Assembly (NCBI GenBank): GCA_013398015.1
Contig: VZRR01010919.1
Coordinates: forward strand, 872,675 to 936,674
Reading direction: 5' to 3'
Source: Oreocharis arfaki
Lineage: Eukaryota > Chordata > Aves > Passeriformes > Paramythiidae
Length of the DNA: 64,000 nucleotides
Below are positions 13,753 through 26,930 of this stretch, piece after piece (the first letter of the stretch is position 1; every line of letters begins with the position of its first letter). The position numbers were made by a program, and so were the translations under genes. The notes beneath the pieces were generated by a model that saw only the letters and a list, made by a program, of their open reading frames with translations, was not told the DNA's origin and ran no database searches.

Positions 13753-13810
13753 CAAAGGCTGCTTGTTTTTTTGTCTCAAGTGAAAACTTGAGACACCAAA
13801 GCAGCTTGTG
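13753..13810. other. Two-part inverted repeat / RNA-like hairpin
   Basis: The inner arms are GTCTCAAGT (13773-13781) and ACTTGAGAC (13786-13794), separated only by GAAA, a GNRA-type tetraloop when read on the plus strand. One more T-A pair (13772/13795) makes the inner stem 10 bp. After an asymmetric internal loop, outer arms GCTGCTT (13758-13764) and AAGCAGC (13799-13805) pair perfectly and continue outward with a G-T wobble and further pairs to about 13753/13810. The nested arrangement suggests a folded RNA, a small palindromic transposon remnant or a chance palindrome. No flanking target duplication or RNA-gene promoter was seen. Confidence 0.55.
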
Positions 13811-16153
13811 GCTTTTACCATTGAACAGTTATACAAGCAGCAGAACTCGATAGACAAGGTGGTGGGAAACTGGCAACTCTTTGGCCCAAGCTGCCAGGCC
13901 ACTGGCTGTACTACAGTGACTCGTGAGTTATGTTAACACTGTCCTTCCATCTGTGAAACTCCAACAAAAATTAAAGTAATTTTGAAAAAGTTGTTCTGTC
14001 AATCTCTTACCTTAATTATTTTCTGCTTCGCGACCATGTGTCCATCACAGATGCTGCTGCCACATTTAGCTTTGCCTTTTAAAATCCAATAAATTTCAAG
14101 CATTTGTGGAAGTAGAAAGTGCTCCGCTCAAGTACTGAAGTACTGAAATGCTTATAAAACAAAAGTTACTGTTATACCCTTGACCTGAATTATTTGTTCA
14201 ATTCTAGTCATCTAGATGAAGTCTAGACATCAGCTGCTGGAGTAATCAGAAAAAGTAGGGTATTCATTTTACCAGAGTGCTGAAAAAGTCTGTCTTTTTC
14301 CATCTATTTTAGAGATCATATAATTGCTTGCTATAAATTTATCAAAAGGAAAAACAATGCTGGTCAAATGCCACAGAGAAATTGTCCCAGTCAAAGAGCA
14401 AATGCACATGAATCAAAACACCAAGGACAATGGAAACGAATAAAGCAGAAGTTAGAAGAGTATGGATCTGGTAGCCATAAGAAGAACGAGATTTTTAAGT
14501 AGGCTTTCTTTAAAGTCTGTTTTGGCTATGTCTTCTCACCAATTTGATAAGAGAGCACTTCTGAAAGGGACTGGGCAGTATGATACAAATTGCCTCAGGA
14601 AACAAGGAGTTCAACGTGATGCCAATGGAAATAGTTTTCATTGGTTTATTTGTAAAATAGTATCTTAAGCACCTTGTACCATGCCTGGGTATTATTTACA
14701 GGTGGCTGCTCTCATTCTCTGTCAGCTCAGATATATAGCATGCATTACATACAGAAAAATTCTAGCTGTTGTCGATGTGGTTGCATTATACTGCTTTGGG
14801 GCTTATCTTGCTCCAAAAGCTTGTAATTCAGGCTGGTATGTTCAGAATGGTAGTAGGATTTGGGTGTCTAAATCACATCGATGTCACACATAAATAATCA
14901 TCAGGAGTTAGATATATTGGTTTGAAGTCTGCACTCCTTAGCTGTGAATAGATTTGTGACTTAACAATGCAGTTTGGAGTCTTGAAAAATGGCTTTCTGA
15001 TCTTAGGTCTGCATTTCAGTTGTATTTCTACGTACTTATTAGAATTGCCTATTAATTAACTTAATTAAATAATGTACGACCACACTGATCTTACTGCTTT
15101 TCCTGTAAACTAAGGAGTTCATTCATGAATTTGTCTCATTTCAGGAAGAGGGATCCAGTTTTCCCCTGAAGTTGTTTCAGCTAATTGGCATGATGGGGTC
15201 AAGATTTAATGCATTATCTCTTTGTAATTTTCATTAACTTTCATGCTACTTTTTTTTCCACTTCATGACCATAAAATCTTGTTTCGTTGTAAGAGGGTCT
15301 GAATTTAAGATGGTGGTTCTGGCATAAAGCATATAAAACGTAAAAGTATATATTTACCAGAATTAGATTCTTACAGAAGTATTCCTTTTGACTTGAATAA
15401 GACTAACTGAATGACTGCTATTTAGAATCAGTAACATGGATCACTTGAATTCTACTTTCCAGGGGAATATGCTGCTATCATGGAAGTCTGCTATGGTCAT
15501 AAAAAAGAAAATGTTTAACATCTCCTTGTTTTATATTTACTGGTTTCATATTTACACAGAGAAAAAGCAGGCTGAAGAAGAATCTGGCAACTGGAATAAG
15601 AGGTGTCTGCTGACACGAGATAAAATTTTTTTCAAGGAGGTTTGTCTTCTGGTTTCAACTAACTTTAATTTCAATGTCAGTTCTCTAAAGTGCTTTATTT
15701 TCTAATGTCAAAAGGGGTTAATGAACAGTAACTTCCCTAAAGTTAATCATTCTTTCATACAGTTTTTTGAACACTTTGATACAAAAGAATTCAGGATGAG
15801 GCCCTGCACTTAGCAAGTAAAAGGGCAGAGATCCTGATCATCATTATTTTAATTCATGTGAATTAATTTGTCTTGAAGAATTTCTGTCTGTGAAGCATTT
15901 GGGCTGAAGCTAGTTGTAAGAGTTTCTAACTGATCTTCTTGAGAAGACTAAAAATGACTTTTCTCTCTCTGTTCCTTAAAGAAAAGAATGTGTTTGCCCA
16001 CTTGCCATCCTCTGTGCCCACATGTAAGGTTTTTTTCTACAGCTTTTTCACTTGATGAGTGTTCTACCTCCTCCACATGTGCTCAGTAGTAGGATGGATC
16101 ATTCTGGTTTGGCAGAGAGCAGCTCCATCTGCCCTTTCCTCTGTGCTTCTTAC

Positions 16154-16342
16154 CAAGGCCAGTGTGGACTCCTTGGCAATTCCTGTCTCTTCTACGCCAA
16201 CCTTTGTGTCTCCCACCGCTTCATCAGCACAGTTTTTCACATTTAGTTCTGCTTCATGGATAAACATTTCACATAGTTTTGGAATTGGTGTTAATCCATA
16301 CTTAGTGTGGTTAGCAATGTAGAAGTGCACATGTAGCCACAA
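16154..16342 (-). other. Candidate minus-strand exon or retrocopy fragment, unassigned
   Basis: On the minus strand a 63-codon open frame begins just after an ATTCATCAG acceptor-like sequence and ends at a GTAAGA donor-like sequence, phase 0 at both sides. The frame stays open for another 30 codons past the donor. The peptide starts LWLHVHFYIANHTKYG and becomes acidic (HEAELN, VGVEETG). Base use is more balanced than the surroundings. The overlapping plus frames are also open, so strand is uncertain. I recognise no family. It could be an exon, a decayed retrocopy or chance. Confidence 0.17.
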
Positions 16343-17931
16343 CTGATGAATTTTTCTGATTAAGGCTGTTTATAATCAATCAACATATGCTTTCAATGTA
16401 TTCTATACAGCTGCTTTGGACTTGGTGGTGTATGATAACTATTATCCAGGCAGCTATCAGAATTTACATAATTCATATTAGGGCGTTTGTTATATAGACT
16501 TTTCTTTTCTTTTCTTGTAGTCTTTTGCAGGTACTCAGATCTTCAGAGGCTTAGCTGCTGTTGTGCCAATATTTCTTAGATTTTTGTACGCTAAAACAAC
16601 CAGTAAAGAATGTATTATTACTATTATAATGATCACTTTTGTGATTTTATCTATAAGTTAAACCAATCACAGTTTTGAACCAAGAAGCTTTTTTTCTCAG
16701 GAAATAGCACTGAGAGTAAATGTCTATAAAACCTCATCTCCATTGTTTTTGCCTGTGTAAAGAAAGTATAATTCTGGATGAACTCTTTTTTTAAAGCACT
16801 GAGAATCCTGTTATGCCTATGTGGTATAAGCCGAAATATAGTAATATTATTGCAATTGAGGCAGTGATACAGAATCTGAAAGTGGTAAGGATGAAAAGCT
16901 CATCAAGCTGCATAATTTTACTGTCATTCTCTGAAAGTATCTGTATATATTTCTGCCTGTGACTGTATTTCTTTATGTGTGGCTGTGCATATACATAGAT
17001 AATTGTATGGATATTTGTACGTGTGCAAGTGTACCTAATATTCTACAATATTGTTTATCTTTTTTTCCCTTTTACTTATCCAGGACACCTCCAGATTATT
17101 TTATCCATTTTCTCCCCTCAGTTTCCTGTGTGATTATGCCACAAATCTTTCAAAAGTTCCGCTTCTTGCTCTTCTAATAACTGCTTGCAGAGCAAAGCTT
17201 CACTGAGAATGTAGAAATGCTTTGAAGTAATCCAAAAGAAAGAAGAAATCAGAAAAACTTTAGAATAGCTCTACGTACGTGTAGAAGTGGTTGCAAAAAT
17301 GTTTCTCAGGTAAGCAACAATTCTTCTGCTGCTGTGAATTCTGGGTAGTCTCTGTGCATAATTTTGAGCTACGTGAATGAAACCCACATCCACATACTGT
17401 TCACTTTAGTCAGGACTCTGGGTTTAAGTTGCCTTGGAGAGAACAAATGGCACCTAATCTGGATGACAATCTGGGAGAAAAAAAGCTACAAAATGGAAAA
17501 ACTTCTAAGCAATTATTAGCACTAGCTCACTACATTGGGAATAATTTCTTCTTACAATCAATCTTTTTTTGCTAAATGAAATAATCTAGGAAACAGAAAT
17601 GGAATTTGAATTTACCTCTAAAATACAACAGACTGCTAAAAAGAGCAAGTTTGATAAATAGAGTGATTATATTATTCATGTGACAACATAGGCAATGTGC
17701 ATTTGAGTGAAAGCAAAATTGTTGGGTACTGGAAATATAACATTCACCTTTCTTCTCAAAGTGAAGAATTGAATAGAAGTTTTATATGGCCTTGGTAATT
17801 TTTTCATTAATGTTGTGTAAATAAGATTCAAGTCTAGCAATGCTTGTTTGCTTTAGCAATGTATGATTTTGCAATTAATATTATAAAAATGAAAGACTTG
17901 TAGCATATCCTAATTGAAGGAATTACCTTTC

Positions 17932-17955
17932 AGACACTATTAGGAAATAGTGTCT
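17932..17955. other. Perfect 10-bp hairpin with 4-nt loop
   Basis: The arms AGACACTATT (17932-17941) and AATAGTGTCT (17946-17955) are exact reverse complements around the loop AGGA. Three more pairs (CCT at 17926-17928 with AGG at 17956-17958) are possible across a 3-nt bulge. No T-run follows directly and no known RNA is recognised. Confidence 0.6.
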
Positions 17956-20900
17956 AGGCAATAGTCTAAAATCTGATTGAAAAAAAATTATTCCAAAATC
18001 TCTTTGTTAGAAATATTTTCGTACTGCATTCGCATTTTAAAAAACTTTATAAAACAAAATATTTTTCTAAATCCTCAAAATATTGCATTACTGCTTCTAA
18101 TTGTTATAGCAATTCCTTATAGAAACAAAAAGTGAATCTTGAGTTTTCATTTATCATAATGAAAGTTTATTATGAAAATATTATATGTAAACTTGAAAAA
18201 GTTTGAATAGGATTTGTACAGGACTGAGGCTTTTTTCCTATTTAGATGAGGTTACAAAATCAGAGCAGAAATAAAGAACTTTTAATATTATAGACCACTT
18301 ATTATTGGAGTTCATAAAGTTGCTTGAGTCAAAGCAATATAGTTGAAAGACTATAGTCTGAGAAACTAATACAGAGAGACACACAGCTAAGGCAGAAAGA
18401 AAATACCTAAAAGCATTAAAAGGGATCAAAAAGAAAGCTGTTGACATGGGACCAGTAAAATAGCATAGGAAAGCCATGGTTTATTATTAATGAACGCCGT
18501 TCGCAATACAAATTTGGCAACATATTTAGGCAGTTGGACAGGAACAAAAAAAGCCTTCTGTATTTGTGTAGCTCCAGAAACTGATTTCTTGATAGAATAT
18601 TAGAATTACGCATTCGTTGCCATGAGATATTATTAAAACTACAATCTTACTGTGGGAGAAGAGGTAAATGTGTTAGTGTGATAAAGTTTAGCACAGTTAT
18701 ACTTTCGGGATAGACTGGAAATAATTACCTATGATTCAAGACAGTAAGGCAAATATTTTTAAAGAAATATTCTCATAAGAAGTTATCATGCGCTTATCCA
18801 GTATTAATAAATCTTGTGCTTCTTTTGCTACACTCGGTACTGACCACTGTTGAAGACAGAACACCAAATTATAAAGTCAGTGTGGCAAATCTACGCTTAA
18901 TGTGCCCATTACACAGCTATTTTCTGCAAACACGTGATTGTTGTTACACAGAATCCTATCTTGATTATAGTATAGAACACAGAAGATGGGGAGAAAAAAA
19001 AGAAGAAAGATTTCTTTTGTATGATTGTACAAACTGTATATAGCTGTTTATTAGTTATACAGGTTGCTCCTTCAAAGAGGAGTGTAGAAGAAATTGCTTT
19101 AGTCTTTTAGGTGATTTACTTTTACTGATCCTGGTACGGTCCATTAAATACTAGAAAAAAAATCAACCTGATTCATTAGATTAAATTTCTGTAAATGTAA
19201 TTAAATCCTGTCCTGGGTTTGTTCATGTATCAGTAAACTAATTGCATTTAGTCAAACATTTGCTTTGAGTCTGAACAGAATTAAATTAATTTCCCTGGCT
19301 GTGAACTACAGAAAAGCAACATATAGTAAATTGTTCAAGCATTGAGAGTATTGACTCAAAAGGCAGAGTTACAGCAGAAATGTTGATATATTCAGTAAAA
19401 GAAGTCGTTAGAAGAATTACATTTAATTTGAGGAACAATTAGTTTTTGTTATATATAACAAATAAAGCAGAAGAATGAAGGAATTCTTAGAGAAGGCTGA
19501 TTTCCTTCTTCCTCTTGGGGTTTTATTGTAACAGCTTGAGTTTTCTTCTCAGATTCCACAGTACAGTTGACATGGATGAGACTAAGATGAATCAGAATTT
19601 GACAGAAAGAAGGCATCCCTTTTTGCCACTGTATGGGTGGAACAATTTAAATGCAAGGCATCTGAGGGGACTGGGACAAGCACCATTGCCTATGCAGGAG
19701 AAAGGTTTCAGATAGTTGTCATATGAATGTTCAAAGGTCTTGACTCATAAAGGGTTTGTGAATGGAGAGAGAGCAAATAAAAATATTTGGAACAGATTTG
19801 AGGGCAAGCCTGTTCCATTTTCCATAAAGGTTTAGAACAGGAAAAAGACAAGTTATTTCTACAGTCTGCTGTTCTATTTCTGCCCTGAGGCAAGAGGAGA
19901 ACCCATGAGCAAGCCCAATGCAGAGCTGAGCCTGCACCGCAGTTGCTGCCCAGGTGCGCGAGCTCAGCACTGCTGGGTAAGTGGGCCCCAGCTCCACACT
20001 GACAATGATCACTGGAGTTTCTGTCTGGGGCTGAGTGAGCTTGATAAAGATGAAAGAATGCACAGTACAGAAACGTGAGAGAGGCTCATGTCTGGTTTCA
20101 TGATTAGGACATTTAATTAAGAGATGAAGATTCCAGGGCCATTTAAATCATTGGTTTAATGTCACAAAAAGAAACTTAGAACATCGTTTTCCTGAGTGCC
20201 CTACATTTGTGAAAGCCTGAACTCAGATACTTCCCCTCTGTATGGACAAACTCTTGAGGTCCTGTGACAGCCATTCTCTTTCCAACAATGTGAATCTCAG
20301 CCCTCTATTCCATTGATTTGCCTACAAGTGAGTTAGAAAATGAAAATAAAATCAGGGAAAGATTCAGAAATTATTAGTCCTCATATGATCTGAGGTGATT
20401 TTTTTTTAAACTACTGCAGCAAAAAAGCCATTTTTCATATAACCGTATTTTAGTTAAGTGCAAAGAATATCTGGCTAAGTTTCTGAACTAGAGGAACACT
20501 AATTCTCCTTGAGTCTCTGATCTGAGTCCTTTAAGATGTAATCATAATTTCCTATTACTTTGAATAAAAGGAATACACCCGTGATCGCTAGAGATGAACA
20601 GAGAATTCATTTTCAAAATGTAAGTCCCACATTCTCACTCAATTTATCTTTAAACTACTTTTTTACCAGTATCCTCAGGCTGGCTCCTTCGTACTTCTTG
20701 TTCTTGTAATGTATGAGGGGTTTAATATTCACAGCATCCATTCAACTAAGTATAATCACAGAAAGACTGCCAACATCACTGGTTTTTTTCAGTTCTGTGC
20801 ACATTTACTTGCACCAAATCCTAGACAGAATAAAATATGGGGAGACACTTCAGTACTAAACTCTATGTGTGTAATGTTTAAAGGAAATCTCATAAGCAAG

Positions 20901-21026
20901 ATTAACTGCAGAACCATGTCCAGTTTAGAAGATCATATAGAACACTAAGAATCCTGTGAAGGTCTGGTTGATATGCAGAATTGTTGGCAGATTAAACAGA
21001 AGTGGAAACAAACAGGGTGTGTTTAT

Positions 21027-21040
21027 CACAACATGTTGTG
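21027..21040. other. 14-bp perfect palindrome
   Basis: CACAACATGTTGTG reads the same on both strands. A dimeric transcription-factor site is possible, but palindromes of this length also arise by chance at a low rate in a window this long. Confidence 0.5.
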
Positions 21041-24000
21041 TTTTGGCACCTACTAACTGGATCATCACATGAGGACTGGAAGTCATGACTTGAAATGGTA
21101 ACTTAGAGAAAATGCTTACTTATGACAGCTAAAAGCTGTAGCTGATTATGAAGTACAGTAAATCATACTTGTAGAATTTATACAAGGTTTAGAGTCTGTA
21201 AGTTTATTGGCATCCGTACTGATATAAGTCATACTTATTTAAGCTGCATAATTTATGATACAAAAAGTAAATAGTTGATTCACACCTGGATGAAAAAAAT
21301 GCATGTAAAATTGATAGCCATAAAGAAAAAAAACCTATTTAATTATGTGGGTCAATTTACATTGTTCACTGCTGTGTTTTATAGAGACAAATTCAATTTT
21401 GTAGTACAACATAAATTCATAAGGAAAAAAGACTTTTCTTTTACCAGAACCAGATCATCCAGTTCAGCCTGTAAGTATATTTAATTTATTTTGGCCACAC
21501 TGCCCTTTTTTTTCACCCTACAGATCTTAGGACAGAGCTCTTGAGAAGCTGATTCCTAATAGTTTAACTGGTGACTACAGTGTTATTAGACTTAATTATC
21601 AGCTAAAAATTAATTTTTTACCAATTTGGTATGGATTAAAAGAGTCTATTACTGCAAAAAAAGGTGATATGATGAAAATCAAGCTCCTAGAAGGAAAATC
21701 AGGATCCTCTACCAATATTAGTAATTTATATTCTGATTCGTTTTTTTTTCTCAGTAAAGCAGAATAGTATGCCCACTATCCTTGTTCAAAAAAAAAAAAG
21801 CTTTCAGTAAGACTTGAAAAGCCACAAGAAAGATAGAAACCAAGCCAGAAAAGACAGAAAACTGACAGAAAAAACAAAACAGAACTCTAGTAGCCTGAAA
21901 ACAGAATGCGTGAATGAGGCTATGAGGTGAAAGATGTAGCTGAGGCTGTAAGTACTGCAGAGAGTCTGCTGAAGTTAACTTTGCATAAACTAGACAGAAA
22001 ATATAAAATAGAAAAAAATGTAGCTGAGAAAAGGGTCATCTTAGAATCTGTTTAGTGAATTCTGGGACCGAGTAACTAAATGAAAACAGCATTAAAGTGA
22101 TGTGGCATATAAGAAATGTCGTTGCAAAAACAATCCAGCCTCCTTCTACTCTACTATTCTGTTTTTAGCAGTAACTCTCAGTGCCATAATGTGTGTTAAA
22201 GAAAGCTGGAAGAAGACATGTGCTAAGCAATTATAAAATCTGCCCTGAGGGAAAAATTTCTTTCTTCAACCCATCAGTTAGAGGTTTGTTTATGCCTTTA
22301 GGCGTGAGGTTTAATATTCCCTCCAAATGCTTTTGTTTTATAAGCTTTAGCTTTTTTTTTCATAAAAATGTTAATTTTGATTATTATTATTAATGATACT
22401 GACCCTCTGGAAGCTAAGGATGTCTGCAATGATAAATCCCACCATATAGTTATTTATTTATGTGACAGAAATGTACTTTATGTCTTTAAAGGGCAGCTGA
22501 AATAAATTTGTGCTTCCAAAGACTTGCTGTGGTCATCACTGACGAAACAGAAAGATGAGAAGAATTAAAAAGGAAAATGGTATTTTAGTGAAGAAATGAG
22601 ATGGAATGAAAATAGATAAACAACAGCAGCTTCAGCAGACACTTATCGTTCGTCTACTCCTTGTGACTGCCAAAAGAAAATGTAGTAGATATTAACTATA
22701 ATTGTTTAGATTGTATTTGCCCAAACTTTCCAAGGATCAGCGAGACTACCTATTCACCTAAGTTCGTTTATACATTCAAGTCTAAACTGCTGTAGCATCT
22801 ACAATGAAAGTACCCCAATAGAGAGCCTTTTATTTATGAAGACTTATTTTTATTGTTTTGGGAAGCTATATGCAAGACAATTCAGAATAGATGCTACAGT
22901 GCCAATAAGGCACTAAGGATTAAATAAAGCCTCACACATTCTCATTTAAAAAAACCCCACACGTTATGCACATATTTGTGTTTTCCTTTCAATACTTGAA
23001 CTCTTAGGAGGTACTTGAGTTTTTGGAATAGACAGGAAATGCTAATATTTTCTACTTGTAAAATGAACAATATGATTAACAGATAACATAAAATATGTGT
23101 GTAAAGAACAGAAACTTTCAGGTAAGTATCAAGTATCACAGGAATTCTGGAGAAATAAACCAAAACAATGTAAGACTAAGTAGTTCTGTGGTGAACCACA
23201 CCCACCTAATATATTTTGAAATACATATTTGTTGCAGAAATCCCCCCTAGCCCAAATCTTATGCATCTATAAAAAGCAAAGTGAGAGAAAGAACAGGTCA
23301 GAAGAGGATGGATGTTAAAGACAGGAGGAAACAGTAATACAATGACAAATAAAGGTCTTAGCTGTGGCATTTAACCACAGAACTACAGTGGATGTAATGA
23401 AAAGCTATCTTGCTTCTGGTTATGCTTAGGGAGTAATTAGATGAAGATAACCTTCTTGAGTTCCTGATGCCAAAGAGCTCTGCCACTGATGTCAGTCTTT
23501 TAAATAGCCTGTGTGGCCTCCAAGCTAGTGACCTAAGAAGAAAAACTGCTATTTTGCCTTCTGTCCACTTTCTGCAACACTGCCTGTCCCCTGGCTCCTC
23601 AAAGAGGAAGTCCTTCCTTTATTTTCAAAACCCCATTCAAGATATAAAGAGCTATCACAGGAGACACTCGGAGGAAGAAGGACTAAGGGAAAGTTAAAAT
23701 ATTAAGTCACTCTGCATCCTTCCCTCCCAGCTCCCACCTTACGCAGTACTTCAGAATCAGAGATATTTACATTTGTCTTTGCAATTCTATCTTTTTTTCT
23801 ATGCCAAAATCAGGACTGCAAACTGGCTGGTAAGACCTTATAGTTTAGGCTGCTGTGATAGATGAAGGACTTACTTGTAAACGGATCCTTATTCCATTTT
23901 TACTGACCCTAGTAACAGATAGCACTGAAATGTGTATAATATGGGTTCTTCTGTGCCTATTTTTTCATTTTCTATTTTTCACTCTAATGGCTTGAGCAGA

Positions 24001-26150
24001 CATTTTCTGCTGGGAGAATTTGCCATTTTCTTTCTTTGTATAAAACTTCGAAGAACTTCAACAAGCAGGTAACTTTTTATTGCTTTAATTGTAGCACTCA
24101 TTTAGCTCTAGTTATATGAACAGTTTCAATTACAATAGATGTAAATACCATGATCTAAGCCTTGTAATAGGTAGACTTTATTGCTTTTCACTTTGTGGGG
24201 CAGATTTGCCAGAAAAAGTTTTGACTTTGCAAGCGGTGAAAGTGAACAAGACAGACTATATTCTACGTCTGATAGATGTCCAATGATGAGCTGTTGTCTC
24301 CTAACTTCGACTTGCATTTAAGCAAGTTCATTTCTAGTCTTGAGACCTCTTTGGTACCTGCATCTAATTATACCTTTAAGACCCACTCGAAATCAACCGT
24401 GTTCCCGTGAACGTAGGGAGAATACATTAGTGCAATACAGAACCGCAAAGAAGGAGGTCAGGACATCTTCTTACCCCATGTGCCAGCTTTTATCATCCTG
24501 CAATATTCATTTCTCCTGTTGTTTGTCTGCAACTGACATATGGAGGTTTTCACGCATATCTGGATTTTTTGATGGAGCAGAATATATTTTTTTCCCCAGG
24601 TAGGTTGCTTACATTTTTGTTATGAATAAAACTGTGCAAAATTTCATTCGAGCTCACCCTGTAATGTCAGAGAAAATTAGATAAATTGGGCAGCTTTGAA
24701 ACACATTTGTGCTTCCCATATATTGAAGCCTCCAAGCTCAGGCATGCGAACTGACCTCTTGCAGACTGGCTGTTACTCATCTGATCAATGTAATAGTGCA
24801 GTGGTTTGGGGTTGGAGAGGTATGGAACGTTGTAAAGGAATCAGATTTACTTGCAATGAAATTTCATATGAGCCTTCAAAAAGAATGCAGTATTTTTTAC
24901 ATGGACAATGCGTACTTAGATGTGTAGAATGGATGACAAGAATATTTTTCAGGTGATACATGGATTTGCAGAACTACAAAGGTAAATGCAATCTCAGCTT
25001 CCAGGGTGGATGAATGGGATTTAGACTGAGAAAATGTGCAGGGCTAGCTATCTGTGCAGTGGGCAGCGTCACTCAGGTGGTAAGTCACTGTAATCTTTCT
25101 TTTGCAAAATTATAACAGGATGCTTTGGTGTGTAGTCCACTTCCGTACATAAGAGCACTTTCTGGTCCTTTGCCCTTCTAGTCTCCTTGGGCATTGTTGC
25201 CTCTGTGGAGGACATGTGGCCCTTTCCTTAACAGAAATGATGACATCAATTAGAGTGCTTGTACAAACTCTCTGAGAAAAACACATTACTCTCATCCCAC
25301 CCATGTTGTGGGTTTCACCACTTACACAATTGCCAAAATTTTTCCTACATTTTTCCTAAAGAGAGAAACAACAGTGCCTCATAATTTTTTGACTGCTCTC
25401 ATTCTCTATCGAAGTGGTACAACTCACACACTAACCCTTGATTGAAAGCCAGCTGTATCACAACAGTCAGGGATTTTGTCTCCAAAACAGCAGCCTTTTA
25501 ACGCTGTGAATGCTTTTAGGGATTAGTTTACCTACTAGCTTAATAAGAAGGGTGCTTTTGAACTTCATTAAAACAATTTTCAGTCAGTTTTCAACAAATG
25601 CCAGAGATTCTCAAATAGCCATAAATATGACACATGGTGGCAATAAAAGCGTCTCTAGCAGCAGGACTCAGCCTGCCTTGAAATACTGATTTTGAGATGG
25701 TGAAAGAGATGTTGCCATTGCAGTAAAAATGGAATTCTGCTTGGGTTTAAGACTGTGTCAATAGTAATATAATTCACAATGTCTGTAAAATGCTGTTCAT
25801 GATGCTACCATCAGCTGCCACTTTGCAGAATACCATTAGAGAGTGATATTTACTATAAGAAACTATTCTTAGGAAGCAGAGTGAGCTGCAAAATAAAATC
25901 AATGATAGCTCACTGTCTTTAGATGAGTCCAGCTTTGAGATGCAATTGTATCTGTTTTCACTGGAATTAGCTGTGGACAGAGAGCATTCACTGAATATGG
26001 CTCTGCATTAGGATATCGTACAATAAAATATATTTGGGCTGGAATCCATGAGAATATTGGTACAATGCTTAAACAGATAATAACATTTGCAAATCTGTTG
26101 GGAATGTGGTTTAGGTGCAGTATTTGTTTCTTCTATGCAGTAATTTTTGA

Positions 26151-26161
26151 CCACTAGATGG
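26151..26161 (+). promoter_or_regulatory. CTCF-like core motif
   Basis: CCACTAGATGG fits the CTCF core CCASYAGRKGG at all eleven positions. The next bases G-A-C fit two of the usual three following positions. CTCF binds such sites to organise chromatin loops and insulators. The match is computed by eye from the known consensus; flanking conservation and occupancy are unknown. Confidence 0.35.
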
Positions 26162-26467
26162 GACTGTGCAACTTCATGCAATTATATTACCAACAATATT
26201 TAAGAGTGTTTTTTACTTGCAACTAATCCTTTTCTTTCCCCTGCTGAAAGAGGGCTTTGTCCCCAACCTTTAAAAAGGGTGCAACCAGCAGAGCCTCTTG
26301 TAAACAAGGATCTCTGTAATTCTAGTAAGAACAAAAAGATAACACACATTATAGTCCATCCAAAGATCTATAAAAGATCCAGCACGCATTAAAAAAACAG
26401 TTTTAAAGAGCTAAAAAATCATCTTATCTGTGGAGCCTAACACTGTAATCATCCTTCTTGACTCTGC

Positions 26468-26487
26468 ACTACTACTACTACTACTAC
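26468..26487. repeat. (ACT)n microsatellite
   Basis: This is six full ACT units plus two bases, uninterrupted. It is a likely length-polymorphic triplet repeat. Confidence 0.9.
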
Positions 26488-26870
26488 ATATTTCATCTTC
26501 ATCATCTTTCTCCTTGGTATGCAATTATCTCGGCTGTTAACAGCTGAAGCTGACTCTCTAAACTGTGCATTATACGCATTTCTTTCTAATCTTAGGCTCA
26601 GCCAGGGTTCTGTGATACTTTATTCAGATTAAGGTGCTGTAAGGAGTAAAAGAAATGAAACCCAGTTATCCCTTTCCCAGCTAATTCACTGCATTTGTCT
26701 TTTGTTTCCCAGTGATTAGATTCACAGTGGTCTGGAGGCTGTTGCAGTAAAGCACTTTCTACTTTGATGAACTCAGCAGATTTTATTTAATTTTGAAACA
26801 ATATATGGCTGATGGAAAACTGATCTTGGTTGGCTATTGTGATTGTAATGCTTCTTTTTCCTTCCAAAAT

Positions 26871-26930
26871 ATTTTTGTTTGTTTGGATTTTTTTTTCTTT
26901 GGTTTTATTTTTTCTTTGTTTTCCTTGTTC
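26871..26930. repeat. T-rich low-complexity tract
   Basis: T runs are separated by single G or C bases (TTTG, TTTC and TTTTA words). It shows no fixed unit and no nearby repeat body. Confidence 0.65.

Larger units (their letters stand above)
11204..16153. other. Unassigned AT-rich stretch with small repeats
   Basis: No recognisable gene was found. It holds a pyrimidine tract (11511-11548), an interrupted TG patch near 11694-11720, and the structured hairpin at 13753-13810. The sequence around 11760-11960 contains homeodomain-type TAATTA and octamer-like ATGCTAAT words close together and has the look of a conserved non-coding element, but that needs an alignment. The open frames of 60-89 codons here look random in composition. 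Confidence 0.55.
16343..26148. other. Unassigned AT-rich stretch
   Basis: No gene is recognised across this stretch. Open frames on both strands are 60-110 codons and look random. A more GC-balanced patch at about 19850-20050 is open in a plus frame and in a 110-codon minus frame, without a recognisable motif. Palindromes at 17932-17955 and 21027-21040 are listed separately. Short TTA or TTTTC runs are near 22380 and 16500. Confidence 0.55.

Noticed and set aside
19731..20063. 110-codon minus frame in a GC-balanced patch
   Set aside because: No motif is recognised, a plus frame is open over the same segment, and no convincing splice pair surrounds it.
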